Positions 1-7,871 of a DNA stretch of 64,000 bases are shown piece after piece. The notes under the pieces are model-generated. The model was not told the origin of the DNA. It made no database searches and saw nothing but the letters and a program-made list of their open reading frames with translations. Position numbers and translations under genes: made by a program. This DNA comes from Erythrobacter donghaensis (GTDB taxonomy: Bacteria > Pseudomonadota > Alphaproteobacteria > Sphingomonadales > Sphingomonadaceae), in the NCBI RefSeq assembly GCF_002155425.1, contig NZ_MUYG01000011.1, positions 847,944-911,943 on the forward strand, read 5' to 3'. Every line of letters starts with the position of its first letter. The first letter of the stretch is position 1.

Positions 1-579
1 ATCGAGATGCACTTCCTCCCCGACGTCTACGTCACCTGCGAGGAATGCCACGGCAAGCGCTACAACCGCGAAACGCTCGAGGTGAAGTTCAAGGGCCACT
101 CGATCGCCGACGTGCTCGACATGACGATCGAGGATGCCGAGGAATTCTTCAAGGCCGTCCCCCCGATCCGCGAGAAGATGCGGATGCTGAACGAGGTCGG
201 CCTCGGCTACGTCAAGGTCGGCCAGCAGGCGACGACCCTGTCGGGCGGCGAGGCCCAGCGGGTGAAGCTGGCGAAGGAACTCGCCCGCCGCTCGACCGGG
301 CAGACGCTCTACATCCTCGACGAGCCGACCACCGGCCTGCATTTCGAGGACGTCCGCAAGCTCCTCGAAGTGCTGCACCGGCTGGTGGAGCAGGGCAACT
401 CGGTGGTGGTGATCGAACACAACCTCGACGTGATCAAGACCGCCGACTGGATCATCGATCTGGGGCCGGAGGGCGGTGTGCGCGGCGGGGAGATTGTGGC
501 GGAGGGCACGCCGGAGAAGGTAGTGAAGGAGCTGCGGAGCTTTACGGGGCGGTATTTGGCGCCGTTGTTGGCGAAGTGA
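1..579 (+). CDS. uvrA: UvrA excinuclease subunit A, C-terminal part (5' end outside window)
   Basis: This is the last 192 codons of UvrA, the ATPase that finds DNA lesions with UvrB and starts nucleotide excision repair in the cytoplasm. The reading frame is already open at base 1. The fragment begins in the second half of the C-terminal zinc finger ([10 protein letters not shown]), then shows the ABC signature [15 protein letters not shown], the Walker B segment [11 protein letters not shown] and the H-loop region [11 protein letters not shown] of the second ATPase domain. The stop at 577-579 is at the expected end of the family ([15 protein letters not shown] tail). Promoter and N-terminus lie upstream, so SOS control cannot be judged. 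The AT-richer reverse transcriptase island begins within about 50 bases of its stop codon. Confidence 0.97.
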   Translation: MEMHFLPDVYVTCEECHGKRYNRETLEVKFKGHSIADVLDMTIEDAEEFFKAVPPIREKMRMLNEVGLGYVKVGQQATTLSGGEAQRVKLAKELARRSTGQTLYILDEPTTGLHFEDVRKLLEVLHRLVEQGNSVVVIEHNLDVIKTADWIIDLGPEGGVRGGEIVAEGTPEKVVKELRSFTGRYLAPLLAK

Positions 580-691
580 TCCACCCCTGTCCCGCTTGCG
601 TGAGGGCGGTTGGAGATGCTGCAGTAACTGATTTGCCCGATCTTGATACTCTGGTCTTTACTTTCTCGAAAATCTTTGCATCCACTGCATC

Positions 692-2521
692 ATGCAGTCG
701 CCAAAATTCTCTCAAAAATCTAGCCAGTTGCGACGATTGGTGGCACCCAAACGGCTTTCCGATTTGTGGAAGTCTCAAATTCGTGACAAAATGCGAAAAC
801 AGATCGTGCCGGATGCAGTCGAATTCCTCGACTTCCATTTTGATATTAAGAAACGAACTGCACAAATCGAGGCGCTAGTATGCGGAGGGAACTACCTTCC
901 GAGCCCCATTTTAAGACTCACGATGGAAAAATCTAAGGGGCTGTGTCGGCAAATTTCTTTGCCCGACCCTTCTGATGCGCTCATTTTGCAAATTTTATCT
1001 AACCGGCTTTGGGCGGCCATCTCACCACAAGCGCCCACGGACACTGCCTTCTTTGCTCCGCAGGATCAGCCGTTTGCTAAGAAGAACATTGTAGATCAGG
1101 AAGATGAGTGGGGTTACGGGCCAATTGAATCTTGGCTCGATTTCCAAAAAGAAATACTTAAATTCTCAAAGAACCGCAAATATATCGTAGTAACTGATAT
1201 TGCAAATTATTATGATTTTATCATCCATCAATATTTAAGGTCAATAATTAGTGAATATACAACTGAAAAAGAGCATTCTTTAGATTTATTGTTGTTTATT
1301 TTGGATGCGATGCTGTGGCGACCTGATTACATGCCTAATTTTGGCATTGGTCTGCCTCAAATGGATCTAGATGCGCCGCGGTTGTTGGCGCACACTCATT
1401 TGTTTGAGATCGATGCTCTCTTCGCAAATGACCCAGACGCTGATTACGCGCGCTACATGGATGATATCGATTTTGGCGTCGATACGCTGGCCAAAGCCAA
1501 AAGCGTATTGCGAGACCTAGACCTTGCGCTACAAACGCGAAATCTCCGGGTAAATTCCGGTAAGACGCAAATATTGACCGCCCAGCAAGCCGTTAGTCAC
1601 TTCAAAGTTGAAGAAAATTTGTTTCTTGATCGTTTGATCGGAAGGCTCGAGCTTCACAAGACGAATCCCATAAGAGTAGGCTTCTATGGTCGGCTAGCTG
1701 TAAAATTGCTACGTTCGAGCAGGGCTCGCGCGCGATTTTCGACCGGTAACGGCTCCAAAATCATTAAGCGTCTTCTCTCAATAATCAAGGGAACAAGGAC
1801 GCCGATACCTGATGATATCTTCCGATGGTTGTTGGTAGAGCACCCGGGTTTGCGCAAGGAGCTTTTCTCTGCGTGGTCGAAATCAGGGATCACGAAGAAT
1901 CAAATTGATAGATTGATTGAATTTCTCCGAAGCGGTGAGGCAATTGATGATATGGTTTTCATTTTGTCAATAAACTCCATGACTCATGCGCGTTTTGGAA
2001 GACGATTCAATAATTCACTTTTCTCAAATCTTCGTCTCTCTTTGAAGGGCGGTGAAGCATCAATGTTATACAGCCGATTACTGCTTGTATCGAGGTTTGA
2101 TAGTTTTTCGCTATTGTGGAGCGAAATCTCTAACACTCATACGATTTGGTCTCGCCACAAGTTTTTGTCGCGTCAGGTCGCCGGCTTCGCACCACTATTT
2201 TTCAATACATCTCTCTGGGATAAATATGCCGCATTGGTTCGTAGGTGGTCAGGCGACGAAGGAATGTCTGTCTTTGAGTTTCACGAGGGTCTTCGTAGCG
2301 ATCCTACCACAGTAAAGGCAGTTCGAGCATTTCTTAAAGCGAGTAACCCATCTTCCGGAACCGAGATTTCGCATGCCAAAGCTCTTATGGTTCTGTCCGT
2401 TGTCCAGAATGACAAGCTTGATAAGCTGCAAAGGGCGCAGCTTGTTGGGTCGCATGCAGTTATGATGTCGGACTCCTACTATCAGCCAATTTTTTCTGCT
2501 GCCCTTAGCTCAATGAAGTGA
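692..2521 (+). CDS. Reverse transcriptase with YMDD motif and long unassigned C-terminal region; candidate defence gene
   Basis: This 609-residue protein carries recognisable reverse transcriptase motifs. Motif A is VVTDIANYYDFI (Asp169), the motif B region is GIGLPQMDLDAPRLLAH (about 218-234), motif C is RYMDDIDFG (Asp257, Asp258), and motif D is RVNSGKTQIL (about 286-295). Residues 1-110 resemble the N-terminal region seen in Abi/DRT-type enzymes. Residues from about 300 to 609 have no motif I recognise and look mostly helical. There is no X/maturase or HNH domain as in group II intron enzymes. The gene stands alone between uvrA and a symporter and is visibly AT-richer than its neighbours, with codons such as ATA, AAT and TTA rare elsewhere here, which suggests transfer. 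No frame upstream of 692 offers another start before the stop at 644-646. No good ribosome-binding site is visible, and Met34 at 791 is an alternative. The RT activity call is firm; the defence role is inference. Confidence 0.88.
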   Translation: MQSPKFSQKSSQLRRLVAPKRLSDLWKSQIRDKMRKQIVPDAVEFLDFHFDIKKRTAQIEALVCGGNYLPSPILRLTMEKSKGLCRQISLPDPSDALILQILSNRLWAAISPQAPTDTAFFAPQDQPFAKKNIVDQEDEWGYGPIESWLDFQKEILKFSKNRKYIVVTDIANYYDFIIHQYLRSIISEYTTEKEHSLDLLLFILDAMLWRPDYMPNFGIGLPQMDLDAPRLLAHTHLFEIDALFANDPDADYARYMDDIDFGVDTLAKAKSVLRDLDLALQTRNLRVNSGKTQILTAQQAVSHFKVEENLFLDRLIGRLELHKTNPIRVGFYGRLAVKLLRSSRARARFSTGNGSKIIKRLLSIIKGTRTPIPDDIFRWLLVEHPGLRKELFSAWSKSGITKNQIDRLIEFLRSGEAIDDMVFILSINSMTHARFGRRFNNSLFSNLRLSLKGGEASMLYSRLLLVSRFDSFSLLWSEISNTHTIWSRHKFLSRQVAGFAPLFFNTSLWDKYAALVRRWSGDEGMSVFEFHEGLRSDPTTVKAVRAFLKASNPSSGTEISHAKALMVLSVVQNDKLDKLQRAQLVGSHAVMMSDSYYQPIFSAALSSMK

Positions 2522-2730
2522 ATCCGTCCTTTCCTACACCCCCACCCCCAGCATACCCTCCCGCGCAGGCGTCGGCCCTGCGCACAGCCCCCACCGTATC
2601 CCGACCCCGCCGCCCCCTTGCCCACAGCGCGCGAGGGGCAGGGCAGGGGCCTCGGGCCTTCGGTGAGGGGCACGCGCGCACTCCCTCGGCGCTCTCACGT
2701 GCTCACGCACCCGCCAAGGAGCCTTGTGCC

Positions 2731-2889
2731 ATGATCACCACCTATGAAGTCGGATACACCGTCCCCGAAGCCCCCGGCCCGAATGAGCGGCCGCTGGCCG
2801 GGCCGACCGATCTGCGCGATCCGGGCGGGCGCGCGTTCGTCGGGGCGTGGCTTGCGCGTTTTGTGTTGGCCTGCCGCTGCGCTGCTTGA
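2731..2889 (+). CDS. Small hypothetical protein (52 aa)
   Basis: A 52-codon frame starts with ATG at 2731, preceded at a good distance by AAGGAG (2717-2722). The protein begins MITTYEVGYTVPEAPGPNE and ends in a short hydrophobic stretch with two cysteines (VLACRCAA). I recognise no family. It lies between the reverse transcriptase gene and the convergent symporter gene. The 209 bases before it (2522-2730) are very GC-rich, with runs of C and no gene that I can support. The only support is the ribosome-binding site and the plausible N-terminus, and high GC makes chance frames common, so the call is tentative. Confidence 0.35.
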   Translation: MITTYEVGYTVPEAPGPNERPLAGPTDLRDPGGRAFVGAWLARFVLACRCAA

Positions 2890-2962
2890 GGCCATGTTGC
2901 GGCGGGGCGGATTGGCAATCCGCAGCCGGTCAACGCGGAGGCGCGGGGGCGGGTTTTCTGCT

Positions 2963-4345
2963 CTAGGACACTGTCTCATGTGTCTCCAACACGGCGCGGC
3001 GTGACAGCATCGCGAGAGCGGCGAAAGTCGCGGTGCCGCTCGCTATCATCCACAGGAAGGCGCCGGGCTGGCCGAGGCCCCAGTCGAGCACGCCGAGCAC
3101 CGCGACCTGCACCACGATGGCGCCGAGCGCGGCGGGGGCTGAGCGCGATCCGGCGAGCCCGGCGATGATCGGCACCGCCAGCACCGCCGCGATGGCTCCG
3201 GCGTCGAGCACGAGGTTGCGCAAGCTCTCCCCCTGCAACGCCAGCCACGCCGCGAGGGCCGCCGCGCCGACGGTCGCGCTGCGGGCGGCGCGCAGCATGG
3301 TGCGGGGTGAGGCTTCGGGGTTGAAGCGGCGATACCCGCTCTCGGTCACCACCGCCGAGACCGCGAGCAGCGCGGAGTCCACCGACGACAGGATCGCCGA
3401 AACCAGCGCTCCGGTGAAGATGATCAGCAGCCACTCGGGGAACAGCGCGGCGGCGAGGCTCGGCAGATAGGTCTCGTCCGCGCCGAGCGTGATGCCGAGC
3501 AGCGGGGCGAGGGCAGGGCCGAACAGGCCGAAGCTCACCGGGATGAGGCCGACCGTGAGGTAGATCCCCGCACCCCACAGCGCGCCCGTGCGGGCGACCT
3601 CGGGCGAGCGCGCGGCGAGGGTGCGGGACAATGCCTCCTGGCTGACCATGGTGCCCGCGATGGGGATCAGCCAGAGCTCGGCGCGGTCCACCCAGCTCTC
3701 GCCCGGGGCGGTGATGCTGAAGGTGGCGGGCGGGGCGGCGGCCCACATGGCGGCGGGGCCTCCGAAGGCGCTGGTCATGAGGGCGAAGAGGATCAGGATC
3801 GCGACGACGATGATGATGCCCTGCACGATGTCGGTGACGACGTCCCCGGCAAGGCCGCCAAACAGGGTGTAGGTCATCACCAGCAGCGTCGCGCCGATTA
3901 GGGCGGGGGTGAAGTCGAGCCCCGATGCGCTGGCGATGATGGTGGCGAAGGCGAAGAGCTGGGCGGCGGACCAGGTGGTGGCGGAAAGCGCGATGACGCA
4001 AGCGGCAAGGCTCTCGGTGCCCGGCCCGAAGCGGCTGCGCAGGAAGTCGGCAAGGGTGATGAACCCGCCGCTCCTGAGCCGGTGCGCGAAGAACAGCGCA
4101 ATGGCGAGGATACCGATCGCGTAGGCAAAGGGCTCGGCCCGGGCTCCGGCCAGGCCATCGCGCGCGACCTCGCCCGACGTTGCGATCAGGCTTTCGGAGG
4201 CGAACCACGTGGCGAAGAGGCTCATGCCCACCGCCAGCGGCCCGAGCGAGCGGCCCGCGACGAGGTAGTCGGCATCGGACTTGGCCCCGCGCCCGGCCCA
4301 CACCGCCAGCGCGATCTGGGCTGCGACATAGGCGAGGATCAGCAT
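2963..4345 (-). CDS. Sodium:solute symporter (SSF family) protein
   Basis: A 460-residue, very hydrophobic protein with about 12-13 membrane segments. It starts MLILAYVAAQIALAVWAG and has the SSF hallmark DYLVAGRSLGPLAVGMSLFA followed by a helix with WFASESLIATSGE. A further segment GGLAGDVVTDIVQGIIIVVA matches the conserved GG-x-x-x-VV-x-TD-x-x-Q region of Na+-driven symporters. It would import a small solute across the inner membrane using the sodium gradient; the substrate cannot be told. The start is uncertain: ATG at 4343-4345 is the first in-frame ATG, but the best purine run (GGGGGA near 4369-4374) is placed for a slightly earlier start and no usual start codon is there. It is transcribed away from the exported protein at 4515 and converges on the small ORF at 2731. 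Confidence 0.85.
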   Translation of the reverse strand: MLILAYVAAQIALAVWAGRGAKSDADYLVAGRSLGPLAVGMSLFATWFASESLIATSGEVARDGLAGARAEPFAYAIGILAIALFFAHRLRSGGFITLADFLRSRFGPGTESLAACVIALSATTWSAAQLFAFATIIASASGLDFTPALIGATLLVMTYTLFGGLAGDVVTDIVQGIIIVVAILILFALMTSAFGGPAAMWAAAPPATFSITAPGESWVDRAELWLIPIAGTMVSQEALSRTLAARSPEVARTGALWGAGIYLTVGLIPVSFGLFGPALAPLLGITLGADETYLPSLAAALFPEWLLIIFTGALVSAILSSVDSALLAVSAVVTESGYRRFNPEASPRTMLRAARSATVGAAALAAWLALQGESLRNLVLDAGAIAAVLAVPIIAGLAGSRSAPAALGAIVVQVAVLGVLDWGLGQPGAFLWMIASGTATFAALAMLSRRAVLETHETVS

Positions 4346-4514
4346 GAGCGTGAGCGTGATGGCGGTGTCCCCCTGTGCTGTGCGGCGCGCTCGGTGGTAA
4401 CCCGGCAGGCCGCAGGTGCAAGAGGGGCGTTCGCGCTATTCCCGGCGCAATGCATCCCGCTGACTGCGGGCCGCGTTACTGGCAATGGACGGGGTAGACA
4501 GGAAGGCGTTCATC

Positions 4515-4895
4515 ATGGTGCGGTTCACATCCCTGACCTTGCTTGCCGCAGCGGCGCTGCTTGCGTCCGTGCCGGGCTTGCAGGCGGGCTCGATCAAGTC
4601 CGGCTTGCAGATTGAGCCGGGTCAGACCTTCGAACTGGGCGGCGGGCAGCGGGGCGGCTTTACCGTCACGGGCACGAACACCGGGCCGGTCGCGGTGGAG
4701 GTGCTGGGCAAGGCGGGCGAGGCGGCTGCGGCGCCGCGCGCTACGGTTGCGCCGGGCGGCAAGCTCAAGGCGGACTTCGGTCCTGGCGAGATGGCCCTGC
4801 TGCGCAACACGTCGGCCGCGCGCACTGCGAAGCTGAAGCTGACGATTACGGGCGATACGGCCGCTCTGGGGATGGGCTACTCCGCCAATCCCTAG
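4515..4895 (+). CDS. Exported hypothetical protein
   Basis: A 126-residue protein starting at ATG 4515, with AGGAAG nine bases upstream, preferred over the in-frame ATG at 4485, which would put extra residues before the signal peptide. The N-terminus MVRFTSLTLLAAAALLASV is a typical Sec signal peptide with a likely cut after GLQA. The mature part is rich in Gly, Ala, Thr and Lys and looks beta-stranded (FELGGGQRGGFTVTGTNTG, LKADFGPGEMALLRN). I recognise no domain; it could be a small periplasmic beta-sandwich protein. It runs divergently from the symporter and converges on rlpA with only 10 bases between. Confidence 0.65.
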   Translation: MVRFTSLTLLAAAALLASVPGLQAGSIKSGLQIEPGQTFELGGGQRGGFTVTGTNTGPVAVEVLGKAGEAAAAPRATVAPGGKLKADFGPGEMALLRNTSAARTAKLKLTITGDTAALGMGYSANP

Positions 4896-4905
4896 AACGC
4901 GGCGG

Positions 4906-5463
4906 TCAGTCCTTGATCACCGCGAGTTCGACCGTGCCGTGGCCGCGCTGGACGAGGCCAAGTTCCTCGGCGGCGGCGCGGCTCACGTCGATCAGGCGGC
5001 CGCGAGTGAAGGGGCCGCGATCGGTGATGCGCACCACGACGCTCTGGCCGTTGGCGACATTCGTGACGCGCACCAGCGTGCCGAACGGCAATGTCCGGTG
5101 CGCGGCGGTCATGCCCGCGTTGCTGAAGCGTTCGCCGCTGGCGGTGCGGCGGCCATCGAACTTCGCGGCGTAATAGGAGGCGCTGCCGCGGCCGAGCACG
5201 GTTTCCTGCGGGGCCGAGGGCGCGGGCTGATCGAGGTTGGCGACAGACACGCTCACGTCTGCGTCGGGCGCGAGCGGCACCAGCTCGATCACGGCGGTGC
5301 TGCTGGCGAAGGTGTCGATCGCGGAGGGGCCGGCGTCGGGTGTCGCGGCGGTCGAGGCAGCCAGCGGGGCGAGGCCGAACAGCGCGGCCACCGCCATGGC
5401 CTGGACGCTGCGCCGAGCGAGGCTTTGGGCTCCGAGGCCGTGGATGCGATGTTCCCTCCGCAT
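4906..5463 (-). CDS. rlpA: RlpA-like septal ring lytic transglycosylase
   Basis: The C-terminal about 95 residues form the double-psi beta-barrel of RlpA: GRGSASYYAAKFDGRRTASG, then LPFGTLVRVTNVANG and VVVRITDRGPFTRGRLIDVS, including the D-R-G-P segment at the catalytic site. RlpA cleaves peptidoglycan glycan strands lacking stem peptides, in the periplasm or outer membrane. The N-terminus has a hydrophobic stretch (AMAVAALFGLAPLAAS) that would serve as signal peptide. There is no lipobox Cys and no C-terminal SPOR domain, so it is the short form. The frame is open up to an ATG at 5613. I chose ATG 5463 because it gives the more usual length, but none of the candidate starts (5613, 5532, 5463, 5397) has a convincing ribosome-binding site. 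Confidence 0.88.
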   Translation of the reverse strand: MRREHRIHGLGAQSLARRSVQAMAVAALFGLAPLAASTAATPDAGPSAIDTFASSTAVIELVPLAPDADVSVSVANLDQPAPSAPQETVLGRGSASYYAAKFDGRRTASGERFSNAGMTAAHRTLPFGTLVRVTNVANGQSVVVRITDRGPFTRGRLIDVSRAAAEELGLVQRGHGTVELAVIKD

Positions 5464-5711
5464 GGGAGGCGCCGATACCGGCCAGAGGTTACCCAAGGCA
5501 AACCGGCGGCGGATTTCGTCGTCACCGGCCATCCGGTGGGGAACGAGTCGAAAGAAAAATCCGACGAATCGTGATGGAACAATGCCGGTGCTGTGCTGTT
5601 TACGCCCGATCATCCATCCGCGACTCGGATTCGGTGCCGCGATTTCGTGGCTGTGTATGGTGATGTGGGCTCAGGTCGCGGGTGGGCGACAGCTTGACCC
5701 GCAATGCAAAT

Positions 5712-5735
5712 GGGGCCGGCATTGCTGCCGACCCC
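5712..5735 (-). terminator. Strong hairpin, possible terminator or RNA 3' end
   Basis: Ten-base arms 5712-5721 and 5726-5735 pair at nine of ten positions around a four-base loop. On the minus strand the stem is followed by ATTTG, a poor T-run, so intrinsic termination is possible but not certain. It lies upstream of rlpA and would close any leftward transcript from the gene-free stretch. Confidence 0.4.
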
Positions 5736-6298
5736 ACTCTCACCGGCGTGTGGATGACCCTCGCTCGTGATGCGTCCGGCGAACCTTCCGCTTCATCCGC
5801 TCGGAGCCATGCTTGGCGCCCGATGTCTAGCCTCTCGCTGACCTGTCTTGCGACCGTCCTTGCCAGAGATTTGTCACCGGCGCTCGCGCCGGCATCCGGC
5901 TTTCGCTCCTGCGCTGACCTGCGTCCACCGAAGCCCGAAGTCTTCGCCTTTCGCTGCCTTGCGCGCTCGCTTGGCCGAGGCTGTCGTCCCTTTACCGTTC
6001 AAAAGAACTGCGGCTTGGGGGCTTTCGCCGTTTCCGCTGCGCTTCCGATCGGCCAGGTTCTTGGCCTGTCCGGTGTCACCGCGTCGCTCCGATCCTTGAA
6101 TTGAGCCGACTTGCCTTTGGCCGAAGCCTCCTGCATGCCGTCTCCAGACCGGCGCGTGGACAGATGCCACCGCCATCCTTGGGATCAAAACCCCGGTAAC
6201 TTCAAGGCCTTGCGGCTTTCCGTTCCGGTTGCTTCGTGTCCCGAAGACAGGTTCAAAGTGCGCCTGAATCGGCGATCTGACAACATCCGAGCATGCGA

Positions 6299-6465
6299 GT
6301 TTTCCACCAAGGGCCAATTGGCTTGTGGACACGAGTGGATAAGTCAACGCTTCGTCGCAATTGTCGCGATCCGCGCAAGAAGCGGGAACGAAACCGCCTC
6401 CGAATTGTCACGTTATAGGCCCCGCGCCGCCGCAGCGAGCGGGGCGACTCGGTTTTCCACCAAGG
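6299..6465. repeat. 14-nt direct repeat pair
   Basis: GTTTTCCACCAAGG occurs at 6299-6312 and again, identical, at 6452-6465, 153 bases apart. The second copy is just after the argG stop codon. Between the copies are a palindrome GCCAATTGGC and two similar AATTGTC(G/A)CG words. It may mark regulatory binding sites or a small duplication; I cannot tell which. Confidence 0.6.
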
Positions 6466-6474
6466 ATGAGCCCG

Positions 6475-7695
6475 TCAGGCGTCCCGATTGCGGCGCGCCA
6501 GCAGCCGCAGGCGCAGGCCATTCAGCTTGATGAAGCCCTCGGCGTCCTTTTGGTCATAGGCCCCGGCGTCATCCTCAAAGGTCACGTGGGCCTCGGAATA
6601 GAGCGAGAAGGGCGACTTGCGCCCCACCACGCTCGCTAGCCCCTTGTAGAGCTTGAGCCGCACCGTGCCGGTGACCTTGTCCTGGCTGTGGTCGATAGCC
6701 GCCTGCAGCATCTCGCGCTCGGGACTGAACCAGAAGCCGTTGTAGATCAGCTCGGCATAGCGCGGCATCAGCTCGTCCTTCAGATGCGCTGCGCCGCGAT
6801 CCAGCGTGATCTGCTCGATCCCGCGATGCGCGCGGGCGTAGATCTCGCCGCCGGGGGTCTCGTACATCCCGCGGCTCTTCATGCCGACGAAGCGGTTCTC
6901 GACCAGATCGAGCCGCCCGATGCCGTGCTTGCGGCCGAGATCGTTGAGCGCGGCGAGCAGCGTAGCGGGGCTCATCGCCTCGCCGTTCAGCGCCACGCCG
7001 TCACCCTTCTCGAAATCGACCGTGATATATTCCGGCTGGTCGGGCGCGTCCTCCGGATTGACCGTGCGCGAATAGACGTAGTCGGGGGTCTCCTCCCACG
7101 GGTCTTCGAGCACCTTGCCCTCGGACGAGGTGTGCAGCAGGTTCGCGTCGGTCGAGAAGGGGCTGTCGCCGCGCTTGTCGCGTGGCACCTGGATCTGGTG
7201 TGCCTCGGCCCATGCGATCAGCGCGGTGCGGGAGGTCAGATCCCATTCGCGCCACGGAGCGATCACCTTGATATCGGGATCGAGCGCATAGGCGCTGAGT
7301 TCGAAGCGCACCTGATCATTGCCCTTGCCGGTGGCGCCGTGGGCGATGAAGTCGGCGCCGGTCTGGTGCGCGATCTCGACCAGACGCTTGGAAATCAGCG
7401 GCCGCGCGATCGAGGTGCCGAGCAGGTAGTCGCCTTCATAGCGGGCATTCGCGCGCATCATCGGGAAGACGAAATCGCGCACGAATTCCTCGCGCAGGTC
7501 CTCGATGAAGATGTGATCCTCGGCGATCCCCATCGCCTTGGCCTTGGCGCGGGCGGGTTCGATTTCCTCGCCTTGCCCAAGGTCGGCGGTGAAGGTCACG
7601 ACTTCCAGCCCGCGTTCGACGCTCAGCCACTTGGCGATGACGCTGGTATCGAGACCGCCGGAATAGGCGAGGACGACTTTCTGGGGCTGGGCCAT
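6475..7695 (-). CDS. argG: Argininosuccinate synthase
   Basis: A 406-residue protein of the length usual for ArgG. It joins citrulline and aspartate with ATP to give argininosuccinate, the penultimate step of arginine synthesis in the cytoplasm. The N-terminus [18 protein letters not shown] is the ATP-pyrophosphatase loop of this family. Further matches include [13 protein letters not shown] and the conserved segment [22 protein letters not shown]. The ATG at 7695 has AAGGAA eight bases upstream. The gene is alone, followed by the 1-kb gene-free stretch, and is divergent from the acyltransferase gene across about 175 bases that must hold both promoters. Confidence 0.97.
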   Translation of the reverse strand: MAQPQKVVLAYSGGLDTSVIAKWLSVERGLEVVTFTADLGQGEEIEPARAKAKAMGIAEDHIFIEDLREEFVRDFVFPMMRANARYEGDYLLGTSIARPLISKRLVEIAHQTGADFIAHGATGKGNDQVRFELSAYALDPDIKVIAPWREWDLTSRTALIAWAEAHQIQVPRDKRGDSPFSTDANLLHTSSEGKVLEDPWEETPDYVYSRTVNPEDAPDQPEYITVDFEKGDGVALNGEAMSPATLLAALNDLGRKHGIGRLDLVENRFVGMKSRGMYETPGGEIYARAHRGIEQITLDRGAAHLKDELMPRYAELIYNGFWFSPEREMLQAAIDHSQDKVTGTVRLKLYKGLASVVGRKSPFSLYSEAHVTFEDDAGAYDQKDAEGFIKLNGLRLRLLARRNRDA

Positions 7696-7871
7696 GGGCG
7701 AGGTTCCTTGGGCAAAAAGAGCGCCGCGCCCCTAACAGTGCGCGCGGGGCGGGGCAATCGCGGTTTCGCTTGTGGAAGGGCCGGAGCCGCATCTTGGCAA
7801 TCGACCGGCAAGGATTACCTGATAAAGCCTTGCGCGATGGCGCTTTAATGCGCGGTCTATCAGGGGTCTGT

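Larger units (their letters stand above)
5464..6474. other. 1-kb stretch between argG and rlpA with no credible gene
   Basis: Both flanking genes point left. Open frames occur on both strands (for example 5682-6104 plus and 5874-6347 minus), but their translations have skewed composition and no motif, and neither has a ribosome-binding site. Read on the minus strand, the stretch offers a weak stem of GCCCCGC (6439-6445 with 6419-6425) just after argG, then a less GC-rich part (about 6280-6420) with the 14-nt direct repeat listed separately, and at its far end the hairpin at 5712-5735. This arrangement would fit a leftward untranslated transcript of about 500-600 bases, but I recognise no RNA family (not RNase P RNA, SRP RNA or a group II intron domain V). 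Confidence 0.5.

Noticed and set aside
580..2730. Retron (msr-msd plus RT)
   Set aside because: No paired inverted repeats or conserved guanosine structure seen upstream of the RT, and the protein is about twice the usual retron RT length.
580..2730. Group II intron
   Set aside because: No maturase/HNH domain and no domain V-like hairpin after the gene.
5874..6347. 157-codon minus-strand frame in the argG-rlpA gap
   Set aside because: TTG start without ribosome-binding site, biased composition and no motif; kept only as part of the unexplained stretch.
6290..6350. Words resembling DnaA boxes (TTATCCACT, TGTCCACA, TTTTCCACC)
   Set aside because: Each has one or more mismatches to TTATNCACA, there is no dnaA, hemE or similar neighbour, and no AT-rich unwinding region; an origin is not supported.
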